A DNA stretch of 42,627 bases, taken from NCBI GenBank assembly GCA_041391505.1, contig JAWKNW010000036.1, positions 1-42,627 on the forward strand. The letters are read 5' to 3'. Under the pieces are notes generated by a model. It saw only the letters and a list, made by a program, of their open reading frames with translations. It did not search any database and was not told the origin of the DNA. Source of the stretch: Rhodothermales bacterium (lineage in GTDB: Bacteria > Bacteroidota > Rhodothermia > Rhodothermales > JAHQVL01). The translations under genes were made by a program, and so were the position numbers. Shown here one piece after another: positions 33,785-42,316 of the stretch (the stretch's first letter is position 1; the number at the start of each line of letters is the position of its first letter).

Positions 33785-36700
33785 ATGTCTACTTCACCCA
33801 TGTCCGACCGCCAGACCCGCGTACAGGGCAAGCTTCGCTCGGTTCTGATGGATCTCTCCGGGTTCGATCTCAGCGAGCTCGACAACGCCTCGACCTTTCT
33901 GGAACTGGGATTCGATTCGCTTTTCCTCATCCAGTTCAGCCAGGCCATCAAAAAACATTTCGGCGTAAAGATTTCGTTTCGCCAGCTGATCGAAGACGTG
34001 TCGACGCCGGTGGCGCTGATCGCTTTCCTCGATCAGAAGGTGTCGGACGATGTGCTGCCGGCCGCCGCGGCCCCCGCGCCCGCGGCGACGCCTGAAGCCG
34101 GCGACGGCGCCTCCAGCGCCCTGCCCGCGCCCGCGCCGGCTCCCGTCCCGGCCCCGATGCCCGCCATGGCGGCGCCCGCGCCCATGCCGGTCGCGATGCC
34201 CGTCGCGCCGATCGCCTTCGCAGCCCCCGTGCAGGGCGGCGCCTCGGCGGACGGCCTGAAGAATATCATGCAGCAGCAGCTGCAGCTGATGTCGATGCAG
34301 CTCGCGATGCTCACCGGGGCGACGGTGCCCATGGCGATGCCGGCGCCCCAGGCCCCGGCCGCCCTGCCGGCTGCCGAACCCGCCATCCCCGCGGCGCCCG
34401 CGACGCCTGCCGAAGCCGCGAAGCCGGCCGTAAAAAAAGGCAAGGCGGAAAAGAAAGAGACGATCGAAGAACAGCTGATGCGCAAGCGGTTCGGCCCGTA
34501 TAAGCCGATCCAGAAAGCGAAGGACGGCGGCCTCACCCCGCGGCAGCAGCAGCACCTCGACGCGCTCGTCGAGCGACTCACGAAAAAGACGGCGGAGTCC
34601 AAGCGCCTCGCCCAGCAGTACCGTAATTGCTTCGCCGACCCGCGCGGCATCGCCGGCTTCCGCCTCATGTGGAAAGAGATGGTGTACCAGATCACCACGG
34701 TCCGCTCGAAAGGATCGAAGGTGTGGGACATCGACGGCAACGAGTATGTCGACATCGCGATGGGCTTCGGCCTGAACCTGTTCGGGCACTCGCCGGACTT
34801 CATCACCGACGCCGTCGCCGAGCAGCTGCAGCTGGGCGTGGAGCTGGGGCCGCAGTCGCCGATGGCCGGCGAAGTCGCCCAGATGCTCTGCGAACTGACC
34901 GGCTTCGAGCGTGCCACCTTCTGCAACACCGGCTCCGAAGCCGTCATGGCCGCCATTCGCCTGGCGCGCCTCTACAGCGGCAAAACCAAGTTCATCTTCT
35001 TCTCGGGCGCCTACCACGGCAACTTCGAGCAGGTGCTCGCCCGCCCGAATCCCAGCGGCAAGGAAGGCGCCATCCCCGCGGCCCCCGGCGTGCCCTGGAG
35101 CATCGCGGAAGATTGCATCGTGATGGACTACAGCGATCCCCGCGCACTCGAAGTGATCCGCGAGCGCGAGGACGAGATCGCGATGGTCCTGGTCGAGCCC
35201 GTCCAGAGCTCGAAGCCCGACCTCCAGCCGCGCGAATTCCTGCACAAGCTGCGCGACCTGACCAGCGAGCTGGACATCGCCCTGGTGTTCGACGAAGTCA
35301 TCTCCGGCTTCCGCGCCAGCATCGGCGGCGCCCAGCAGTGGTTCGGCGTCAAGGGCGACATGGCCACCTACGGCAAGATCATCGGCGGCGGGATGCCCAT
35401 GGGCGCCCTCGCCGGCGTCGCGAAATACATGGACGGCCTCGACAGCGGCACGTGGCAGTACGGCGACGACTCGGTGCCCGAAGCCGACATGACGTTTTTC
35501 GCCGGCACGTTCGTCCGCCACCCGCTGGCTCTCGCCGCCGCAAAGGCGGTGCTGCTCAAGGTGAAGGAAGAAGGACCCTCGCTCCAAGAGAACCTGACGA
35601 TGCGGACCAAGCGCCTCGTCGACAACGTCAACGCGTTCCTCGACGAACGCGGCGTGCCGGTGCGGCTGCTCCAGTATACCTCCCTGTTCCGGTTCGCCTA
35701 TGCGCACGACATGGAGTACATCGACATGCTGTACTTCCACCTGCTCGACAAAGGCATCTTCACCCGCGGCTTCCTCGACAACTGCTTCCTGTCGACCGCG
35801 CACACCGAGGAAGATGAGGAGCGCATCATCACGGCGATCAAGGAGAGCATCATCGAGCTGCAGGAAGGAGGATTCCTCCCGGAGCCGGGGTCGATCGAAC
35901 TGAAGGTGGGCATAGCCGAGGAATCGCCAAAAAAGTCGGTAGCGCCGTCCGCTGATGCGGCCGGCGCGGACGCCGCCTTCGCCCTCACCGAATCCCAGAC
36001 GGAGATCTGGCTCGCCACCCAGATCAGCGCCGAAGCCTCGTGCGCCTTCAACGAACCGTTTTACGTCCGCCTCAAGGGCGCGCTCGATATCGAGAAGCTG
36101 CGCGACGCCGTGAACGCGACGTTCCGCCGGCATGAAGCGCTGCACCTCCGGTTCGACCGCGACGGCCAGTTCCAGTCGATCGCCGCGCCCGAAGCCATCG
36201 AGATCCCGCTCAACGACGTGAGCGGCCTGCGGGCGGAAGAGCGCGAGGCCGCGTTCCAGTCGATGCTGAAACGCTACGCCACCACGCCGTTCGACCTCGA
36301 ACGCGGCCCGCTGATGCGGGTCGAGGTGCTGCGCCTCGGCGACCAGGAGCACGTGATGATGTGCGCCGCCCACCACATCGTGTGCGACGGCTGGTCGTGG
36401 TCGGTGCTGCTGCAGGAGATCGGCAAGCGATACAGCGCCGCAAGCCGCGGCGAAGGGTATGTGCCGGCCGAAGCCGGCTCGTTCGGCGCCTACGTCCGCG
36501 AAGAAATCGAACAGCAGACGAGCGAGGACATCGAGGAGAGCTACGCGTACTGGGTGGAGCAATTCGCCAACGCGCCCCAGCCGCTCCAGCTGCCGACGGA
36601 CCGCCCGCGTCCGGCGTTCAAATCGTCCCGCGGGGCGACGGTGCACTACCTCTTCGACCCGTCCGTCTATGTGGCGGCCAAGAAGATCGCCTCGGAACTC

Positions 36701-39187
36701 CAGGTGAGCCTCTTCAGCCTCACGATGGGGGTCTTCAACATCCTCCTGTCCCGCCTCGCAGGCCAGGAAGACATCGTGGTGGCGATGCCGACCGCCGGCC
36801 AGCTGAACTACGGGGAAGACTATCTGGTCGGACACTGCGTGAACCTGCTTCCGCTGCGCACCCGCCTCTCGGGCGAGACGACGGCGCGGCAGTTTCTCAA
36901 GCAGATGACCACGTCGGTGCTCGATGCGTTCGAGCACAACGGATGCACCCTGGGCGGCATCCTGCAGCGCCTCACGCTGCCGCGCCACCCGGGCCGGATT
37001 CCGCTCGCCGAGGTCCAGTTCAACCTGGATCACGACGACCGCGGCGTCGCCTTCCACAACCTGGCCGTGGAGATCCGGCAGGCGCCCCGCCACGCCGTCA
37101 CGTTCGACCTCTTCTTCAACCTCAACGAGATGAAGAGCGGCTTCGTGGTCGACCTCGACTACAACGCCGACCTGTTCGACGAGTCGACGATGCGGCGCTG
37201 GATCAGCTACTTCGAGAGCCTGATCCTCAGCATCGGCAAAAACGCCGAGACGCCGATCGCCCAGCTGCGGATGGCCTCGGAGGACGAACAGAGCCTGCTC
37301 GAGGCCCAGCGCAACGCCTCGATGGCGGCGCTCCCGACGGCCACGGCGTTTCACGAGCTGTTCGAGGCCCAGGCCGTCGTCACGCCGGACAAGGTGGCGG
37401 TGCGTTTCGAGGAGACCGCGCTGACCTACCTGGAGTTGGACGAATACGCCAACCAGTTTGCGCGCTTTCTGCAGGGCATGAACGTGGGTCCGGAAGTCGT
37501 CGTGGGCGTGCACATGGAACGCTCCGCCGGCATGCTCGTCGCGCTCCTCGGCATCCTGAAAGCCGGCGGCGTCTACGTGCCGATGGATCCGGCGTACCCG
37601 CAGGCGCGCATCATGCACATGATCGAGGACTCGGGGATGGCGACCCTCCTGACGGAGAATGCCCTGCTCGAACAGCTGGACACCCGCCAGTTCGCCCCGA
37701 GCCTGAACGTGGTGAGCATGGACGCCGAGTGGAGCAAGATCAACAAGCGGTCGAAAAACAAGCCGAAAGTCGATCTCACCGGCGAGAACCTCGCGTACAT
37801 CATCTACACCTCGGGCTCGACGGGCAAGCCGAAGGGCGTCGAGATCCCGCACCGGGCGCTGGTCAACCTGCTCAGCTCCATGCAGGATGAGCCGGGCATC
37901 GTCGACGGCGACGTCATGCTCAACGTGACGACCCTGAGCTTCGATATCGCCGGCCTCGAACTGTATCTGCCGCTGATCGCCGGCGCGACGCTGGTCATCC
38001 TCTCGAAGGAACAGAGCATGGACGGCCGCCAGCTCGCCGAAGCCATCGACCGGCACCGCGTCACGATCATGCAGGCCACGCCGGCTACCTGGCGCATGCT
38101 GATCGAGGCCGGATGGCAGGGCAAGGCCAGCCTGAAGGCGCTCTGCGGCGGCGAGGCCATGGCGCCGGCGCTGGCGCGCGACCTGCTTTCCCGCTGCGGC
38201 TCGCTCTGGAACATGTACGGACCGACGGAAACGACCATCTGGTCGTCCGTCCACCGCATCGCGCCGAAGGACCAGGTCATCTCGATCGGTCTGCCCATCG
38301 CCAACACCCAGTTTTATGTGCTGGACGAACACCTGCAGGCCGCTCCTCTGGGCGCCACCGGCGAACTCTACATCGGGGGCGCCGGCCTCGCCCGGGGCTA
38401 CCACAACCGCCCCGACCTGACGGCGGAGCGCTTCGTGGACCATCCGTTTGCGGAGGGCGAGAAGCTCTATCGCACCGGCGACCTCGCCCGGATGCTGCCC
38501 GACGGCACCTTCGAGTGCCTCGGCCGCACCGACGCCCAGGTGAAGATCCGCGGCTTCCGGATCGAGCTCGGGGAGATCGAGGCGAACCTCGACGAACACG
38601 AGGCGATCGCGGAGTCCGCAGTGATCGTGCACGATCCGAGCGGCAGCGATCCCGTCCTGGCGGCCTACTACGCCGTGTCCGACCAGCGCGAACTCGACGC
38701 GCAGGACCTCCGCCTCTTCCTGCAGCAGCGGCTGCCGGCGTACATGGTGCCCGCGCACCTCATCCGCCTCGCCGCGCTGCCCAAGACGCCCAATGGCAAG
38801 CTGGATCGCAAGGCGCTGCCGGCCCCCGACGAGGCGCCGACGCCCCGCGCTACGGTCTTCATGGCCCCGCAAACGCCGGCGGAAACCACCATCGCCGAAA
38901 TCTGGAGCCAGGTTTTGAACATGGAACACATCGGGACGGCGGACAACTTCTTCGACCTCGGAGGCCACTCCCTCCAGGCGACGCGCGTCATCGCGCGCTA
39001 CCGGAAGGCGTTCGAGGTCGATTTCCCGCTGCGAACCTTCTTCGAGCGACCGACCATCGCCGAACAGGCCCTCGCGGTCCTCGAACTGCAGTCGGGCGGC
39101 GAAGAAGACGATATCCTCAGCATGATCGAGGAACTGGAAGGGCTCACTGCTGCAGAAATCGCGGCACAGCTCAAGAAAGACGAATAA
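33785..39187 (+). CDS. Hybrid PKS-NRPS: ACP-aminotransferase-C-A(Gly)-PCP
   Basis: 1800 aa. ACP about 10-85, Ser45 in ELGFDSL. Pro/Ala-rich linkers (about 88-155, 183-225) flank a helix QQLQLMSMQLAML. Class III PLP aminotransferase about 250-700, Lys531 in YGKIIGGGMPMG. Condensation domain about 735-1170 with HHIVCDG (His863, His864, Asp868). Adenylation domain about 1190-1690 (YTSGSTGKPKG; FDIAGLEL with Asp1387; Lys1672 in NGKLDRK). PCP with Ser1729 in LGGHSLQ. Order and content match the beta-aminating modules of mycosubtilin/iturin (MycA) and microcystin (McyE) synthetases. The ten pocket residues by eye are D-I-L-Q-L-G-M-I-W-K, the glycine-type code. Predicted: beta-keto-ACP to beta-amino acyl, then an amide bond to glycine. 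Confidence 0.95.
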   Translation: MSTSPMSDRQTRVQGKLRSVLMDLSGFDLSELDNASTFLELGFDSLFLIQFSQAIKKHFGVKISFRQLIEDVSTPVALIAFLDQKVSDDVLPAAAAPAPAATPEAGDGASSALPAPAPAPVPAPMPAMAAPAPMPVAMPVAPIAFAAPVQGGASADGLKNIMQQQLQLMSMQLAMLTGATVPMAMPAPQAPAALPAAEPAIPAAPATPAEAAKPAVKKGKAEKKETIEEQLMRKRFGPYKPIQKAKDGGLTPRQQQHLDALVERLTKKTAESKRLAQQYRNCFADPRGIAGFRLMWKEMVYQITTVRSKGSKVWDIDGNEYVDIAMGFGLNLFGHSPDFITDAVAEQLQLGVELGPQSPMAGEVAQMLCELTGFERATFCNTGSEAVMAAIRLARLYSGKTKFIFFSGAYHGNFEQVLARPNPSGKEGAIPAAPGVPWSIAEDCIVMDYSDPRALEVIREREDEIAMVLVEPVQSSKPDLQPREFLHKLRDLTSELDIALVFDEVISGFRASIGGAQQWFGVKGDMATYGKIIGGGMPMGALAGVAKYMDGLDSGTWQYGDDSVPEADMTFFAGTFVRHPLALAAAKAVLLKVKEEGPSLQENLTMRTKRLVDNVNAFLDERGVPVRLLQYTSLFRFAYAHDMEYIDMLYFHLLDKGIFTRGFLDNCFLSTAHTEEDEERIITAIKESIIELQEGGFLPEPGSIELKVGIAEESPKKSVAPSADAAGADAAFALTESQTEIWLATQISAEASCAFNEPFYVRLKGALDIEKLRDAVNATFRRHEALHLRFDRDGQFQSIAAPEAIEIPLNDVSGLRAEEREAAFQSMLKRYATTPFDLERGPLMRVEVLRLGDQEHVMMCAAHHIVCDGWSWSVLLQEIGKRYSAASRGEGYVPAEAGSFGAYVREEIEQQTSEDIEESYAYWVEQFANAPQPLQLPTDRPRPAFKSSRGATVHYLFDPSVYVAAKKIASELQVSLFSLTMGVFNILLSRLAGQEDIVVAMPTAGQLNYGEDYLVGHCVNLLPLRTRLSGETTARQFLKQMTTSVLDAFEHNGCTLGGILQRLTLPRHPGRIPLAEVQFNLDHDDRGVAFHNLAVEIRQAPRHAVTFDLFFNLNEMKSGFVVDLDYNADLFDESTMRRWISYFESLILSIGKNAETPIAQLRMASEDEQSLLEAQRNASMAALPTATAFHELFEAQAVVTPDKVAVRFEETALTYLELDEYANQFARFLQGMNVGPEVVVGVHMERSAGMLVALLGILKAGGVYVPMDPAYPQARIMHMIEDSGMATLLTENALLEQLDTRQFAPSLNVVSMDAEWSKINKRSKNKPKVDLTGENLAYIIYTSGSTGKPKGVEIPHRALVNLLSSMQDEPGIVDGDVMLNVTTLSFDIAGLELYLPLIAGATLVILSKEQSMDGRQLAEAIDRHRVTIMQATPATWRMLIEAGWQGKASLKALCGGEAMAPALARDLLSRCGSLWNMYGPTETTIWSSVHRIAPKDQVISIGLPIANTQFYVLDEHLQAAPLGATGELYIGGAGLARGYHNRPDLTAERFVDHPFAEGEKLYRTGDLARMLPDGTFECLGRTDAQVKIRGFRIELGEIEANLDEHEAIAESAVIVHDPSGSDPVLAAYYAVSDQRELDAQDLRLFLQQRLPAYMVPAHLIRLAALPKTPNGKLDRKALPAPDEAPTPRATVFMAPQTPAETTIAEIWSQVLNMEHIGTADNFFDLGGHSLQATRVIARYRKAFEVDFPLRTFFERPTIAEQALAVLELQSGGEEDDILSMIEELEGLTAAEIAAQLKKDE

Positions 39188-39200
39188 CTGGCCTGAAGTT

Positions 39201-39289
39201 GGTACGGTTCAAGGTTTGAGGTTCGAGGTTCAAGGCTATCCTGGCGTCAGGCGACCTTGAACCTTAAACCTCAAACCCTGAACCGTACC
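39201..39289. repeat. Inverted heptad repeat (GGTTYAA type) between NRPS genes
   Basis: Left arm 39201-39235 and right arm 39254-39289 match at about 32 of 35 positions with an 18-nt loop. The arms are 7-bp units (GGTTCAA GGTTTGA GGTTCGA GGTTCAA) capped by GGTAC/GTACC. It lies 14 bp after the stop of the first NRPS gene and 36 bp before the next start, so it is transcribed within the operon and should fold strongly. Same family as 7469-7562. Confidence 0.92.
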
Positions 39290-39324
39290 GCCCTGCCCCC
39301 TTTACAATCGGTACCTGACTAACC

Positions 39325-42042
39325 ATGAGCAAGCTCGAAGACGCCCTCAAACGGCTCTCGCCTGAGCAGCGGGCGTTGTTGGAACGCAAGCTGCAGGAGA
39401 AACGCCAGACCACTTCGAGAACGGGCGCTACCATCAACCGGCGTGAAAATCCGGCTGCCTTCCCCCTCTCGCCAGGCCAGCAGCGCCTGCTGATGCAGGA
39501 GCGCCTGATACCGGGCACCTCGATGTTCAACATCATCGAGAGCATGGAATTTAGCGGCGCGCTCGATATCGGCGCGTTTGAACGGGTTATCGATCACATC
39601 CTCCGCCGGCATGGCGTGCTGCGCGCGCGCTTCGCGTGGGAAAAGAACAAGCCGATCCAGTGGATCGAAGCGGAGAGCGCCTACACCCTCCCCTACATCG
39701 ACCTCAGCGACGCCCCGGAGCAGGAGGCGTTCGACGAGGCGATCGAGCTGGCGCGTCGCGATTACGGGCAGCCGTTCGACCTGGAAAACACGGCGCCGAT
39801 CCGCTGCCGACTCATGAAGGTCGCGACCGGCCGGTACGTCTTCACCGTGACCATGCACCACGTGGTGAGCGACGGCTGGTCGTTCAACGTGTTCTTCAAC
39901 GAGCTTCAAGCCGGCTACAACGCCCTCCTCGCCGACGAGCCCATCGAGGCGGAGCCGCTCGTCATCGACTACGCGGATTTCGCCCTCTGGCATACGGAAT
40001 GGCTGCAGAGTGAGGAGGCGGACCTGCACCGCGACTGGTGGGCCTCCTACCTGGCCGGCAAGCCGCAGCCGCTGACCCTGCCGACCGGCCGGCCTACCGC
40101 GCAGGCCTCCGGATCGACGAGCGCCGCAAGCCGCAACTGGACGGTGCCGGCGCCCCTGACCGAATCGCTACGCGCGCTCAGCCTGAAGGAAGAAGTGACG
40201 CCGTTCGTGCTCTTCCTGACCGCGCTCAATCTCACCTTCTTCCGCTTCACGGGCCAGCGCGACCTCATCGTCTGCGCGCCGCTGTCGGGCCGGCGCCGCG
40301 AGGAGCTGGAGCCGATCATCGGGTATTTCAACAACGTCCTCCCGTTCCGGACGCGCATCGAGGAGGCCGACACGCTCAAGGAGATAGCCGGCCGCATCGC
40401 CCGGAGCGTGGTGGAAATCAGCGATCACCAGGATGTGCCGTTTCAGCAGCTGGTCGAGATCCCGTCCGTCAAGCGGGTGCCGCTGACCCGGGCCTTCTTT
40501 ACGTTCCAGGATGGGCTCTCCAGGGGCTTTTCCCTGCCGGGCGTCGCGACGCAGATCCTCGACATTCCGGCGGACAGCGCCAACTTCGATCTCGCCCTCT
40601 ACGTGGAGATCAAGGACGCCGACGTCGTGCTTCAGGTCGACTACCGCATCGACCAGTTCAGCGGCGAGTCGGTCCACCGGCTGCTGGAGGGCATGCGGAG
40701 CATTCTGGAGGAAATGGCGCGCGACTTCAGCCAGCCGGCGGGCCGGCTCCCCTGGCTCGGCCTGCCGGAGCCCGATGCCGACGAGCCGGCGTCCGACGAC
40801 ACGGCGCCCGTTTCACACGTCGAGCTCGTCCCGGGATCGCTCACGCAATCCCTCACGAGCGGCGACTCCATCCCGCGCCACGTCGACGCCCGCCGCCCCA
40901 TCGAACGGCGCACCGCGCCCGTCGACGAGGTCGAAATCGTGCTTACCCAGATCTGGGAAAAAGCGCTGGGCATCTCCCACATCGGATCCCACGAGAACTT
41001 CTTCGAACTCGGCGGTCACTCGCTGCTCGCCGTCTCGATCTTCGAGGAGATCCAGAACCGCTATCCCGACGTGCACCTCCCGCTCGCCGTCATGCTCCAG
41101 TCGCCGACCATCGCGAGCCTCGCGGACCGGATCCGGGGCAAGCATGTCGACGGCTGGTCCCCGCTCGTGGTGATCCAGGCCGGGCGGGGCACGGCGCCGA
41201 TATTCTGCATCCATGGCGCCGGCGGCAACGTGCTGTTTTATCGCGACCTGGCCGTCCACATGGGGCCGGACCAGACGGTCTACGGTCTCCAGTCGCAGGG
41301 GCTCGACGGCGAGATGCCCGTGCTCGGCACGGTCGAAGAGATGGCCGAACGCTACGTACAGGAAATCCTGCGCGTCCAGCCAAAGGGTCCGTTTTATCTG
41401 GTCGGCTACTGCCTCGGCGGCACGATCGCGCTCGAAGTCGCCCAGCAGCTGCGGGCGCGCGGGCTGGAGGCGGACATCGTCGCCATGCTCGAAACGTACA
41501 ACTGGATCAACGAAAAGCCGGCGACGCTCTGGTCGAGGCTGCACTACAACTACCAGAAGATCGAATTCCACCTGCGCAACTTCCTCCAGCTCTCCGGACC
41601 GGAGCGACGCATGTTCCTCGACGAGAAGTTCGCCGAGCTGAAGCGACGCCGCCGCGTCTGGTTCGGCTCGCTGTTCGGCTGGCTGCGGCCCGGCAAGCGC
41701 AAGAAAGCCGGCGTCGTGGACAACAGCGTGCTCGCCCGCGTGTGGGCCGCCAACGATCGCGCCGCCGAAACCTACCGTCCGAGCGCATACCCCGGTCGCA
41801 TCATGCACTTCCGCGCCTGCAAGGAATACAGCGTGAACCGCCCCAGCGAGATGCTCTGGTATTCGATTGCGAAGGAAGTGGACACCCACATCATGCCGAT
41901 CTATCCGGCCGGCATGCTGATCCCGCCGTTCGTCAAACAGCTCGCCCAGATCCTCCGGGCCGAGATCCACAAGCAGCGCCAGGACCGCACCCGCCCCGCC
42001 ATCGCCCGAGGCGAACTCAGCAGCAACACGTCGAGGAACTAG
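39325..42042 (+). CDS. NRPS terminal module lacking A domain: C-PCP-thioesterase
   Basis: 905 aa. N-terminal docking-like helix (about 1-30), condensation domain about 45-480 with HHVVSDG (His178, His179, Asp183), linker, PCP (about 525-600) with Ser566 in LGGHSLLA, and an alpha/beta-hydrolase thioesterase (about 615-890) with oxyanion HGAGGN. No adenylation domain, so the PCP must be charged in trans or act as an acceptor. The thioesterase nucleophile position is Cys696 (GYCLGG). The usual acidic residue is Glu723 (LETYN). At the usual PGxH site the sequence is PIYP, so the canonical His appears replaced; the nearby His855 is on the preceding strand. Release chemistry is therefore uncertain. 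Last gene of the operon. Confidence 0.93.
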   Translation: MSKLEDALKRLSPEQRALLERKLQEKRQTTSRTGATINRRENPAAFPLSPGQQRLLMQERLIPGTSMFNIIESMEFSGALDIGAFERVIDHILRRHGVLRARFAWEKNKPIQWIEAESAYTLPYIDLSDAPEQEAFDEAIELARRDYGQPFDLENTAPIRCRLMKVATGRYVFTVTMHHVVSDGWSFNVFFNELQAGYNALLADEPIEAEPLVIDYADFALWHTEWLQSEEADLHRDWWASYLAGKPQPLTLPTGRPTAQASGSTSAASRNWTVPAPLTESLRALSLKEEVTPFVLFLTALNLTFFRFTGQRDLIVCAPLSGRRREELEPIIGYFNNVLPFRTRIEEADTLKEIAGRIARSVVEISDHQDVPFQQLVEIPSVKRVPLTRAFFTFQDGLSRGFSLPGVATQILDIPADSANFDLALYVEIKDADVVLQVDYRIDQFSGESVHRLLEGMRSILEEMARDFSQPAGRLPWLGLPEPDADEPASDDTAPVSHVELVPGSLTQSLTSGDSIPRHVDARRPIERRTAPVDEVEIVLTQIWEKALGISHIGSHENFFELGGHSLLAVSIFEEIQNRYPDVHLPLAVMLQSPTIASLADRIRGKHVDGWSPLVVIQAGRGTAPIFCIHGAGGNVLFYRDLAVHMGPDQTVYGLQSQGLDGEMPVLGTVEEMAERYVQEILRVQPKGPFYLVGYCLGGTIALEVAQQLRARGLEADIVAMLETYNWINEKPATLWSRLHYNYQKIEFHLRNFLQLSGPERRMFLDEKFAELKRRRRVWFGSLFGWLRPGKRKKAGVVDNSVLARVWAANDRAAETYRPSAYPGRIMHFRACKEYSVNRPSEMLWYSIAKEVDTHIMPIYPAGMLIPPFVKQLAQILRAEIHKQRQDRTRPAIARGELSSNTSRN

Positions 42043-42074
42043 CCCCGAGTCTGAAATCCTTTCAGACTCGGGGC
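42042..42074 (+). terminator. Perfect 15-bp hairpin at the end of the NRPS operon
   Basis: GCCCCGAGTCTGAAA / TTTCAGACTCGGGGC with a 3-nt loop begins on the last base of the stop codon. There is no T-run, so it may be a transcript-end stabiliser or REP-type hairpin rather than a classic intrinsic terminator. Confidence 0.5.
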
Positions 42075-42086
42075 GTGTCCTGAATT

Positions 42087-42110
42087 GCGTTCAGGATCCA
42101 TCCTGAACGC
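42087..42110. repeat. REP-like hairpin
   Basis: GCGTTCAGGAT/ATCCTGAACGC is a perfect 11-bp inverted repeat with a 2-nt spacer, continuing CGATGAAGGATCT. An overlapping TCCTGAA/TTCAGGA pair (42078-42096) gives an alternative fold. The CATCCTGARCG...GAAGGATCT motif resembles an extragenic repeat seen in many bacterial genomes. Confidence 0.65.
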
Positions 42111-42116
42111 GATGAA

Positions 42117-42316
42117 GGATCTCCCGAGCGGCTCATAACTGGATGACGATGGGGTTCTGCCGGCCCCGCACTGAAGTACGGGGGCAATATGGGGCTGCGT
42201 GGGGTGGGGCGTTGAAGGATCTCCCGATCGGCTCATAACTGGATGGCGATGGGGTTCTGCCGGCCCCGCACTGAAGTACGGGGGCCATATGGGGCTGCGT
42301 GGTGTGGGGCGTTGAA
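42117..42316. repeat. Two 100-bp tandem repeats
   Basis: Copies 42117-42216 and 42217-42316 are exactly 100 bp each and differ at only four positions by eye. Each starts GGATCTCCCGA and contains an imperfect hairpin CCCCGCACTGAAGTACGGGG. A decayed partial copy (GGAGATCTCCC ... GGGCTGCGTGG) follows from 42317. Confidence 0.92.

Noticed and set aside
33794..38968. A 1,724-codon open frame on the strand opposite to the hybrid PKS-NRPS gene, with similar long antisense frames over the KS-AT and BY-kinase genes.
   Set aside because: The translations are Arg/His/Gly-rich with no domain. GC-rich codon use on the coding strand removes antisense stops, which explains them.
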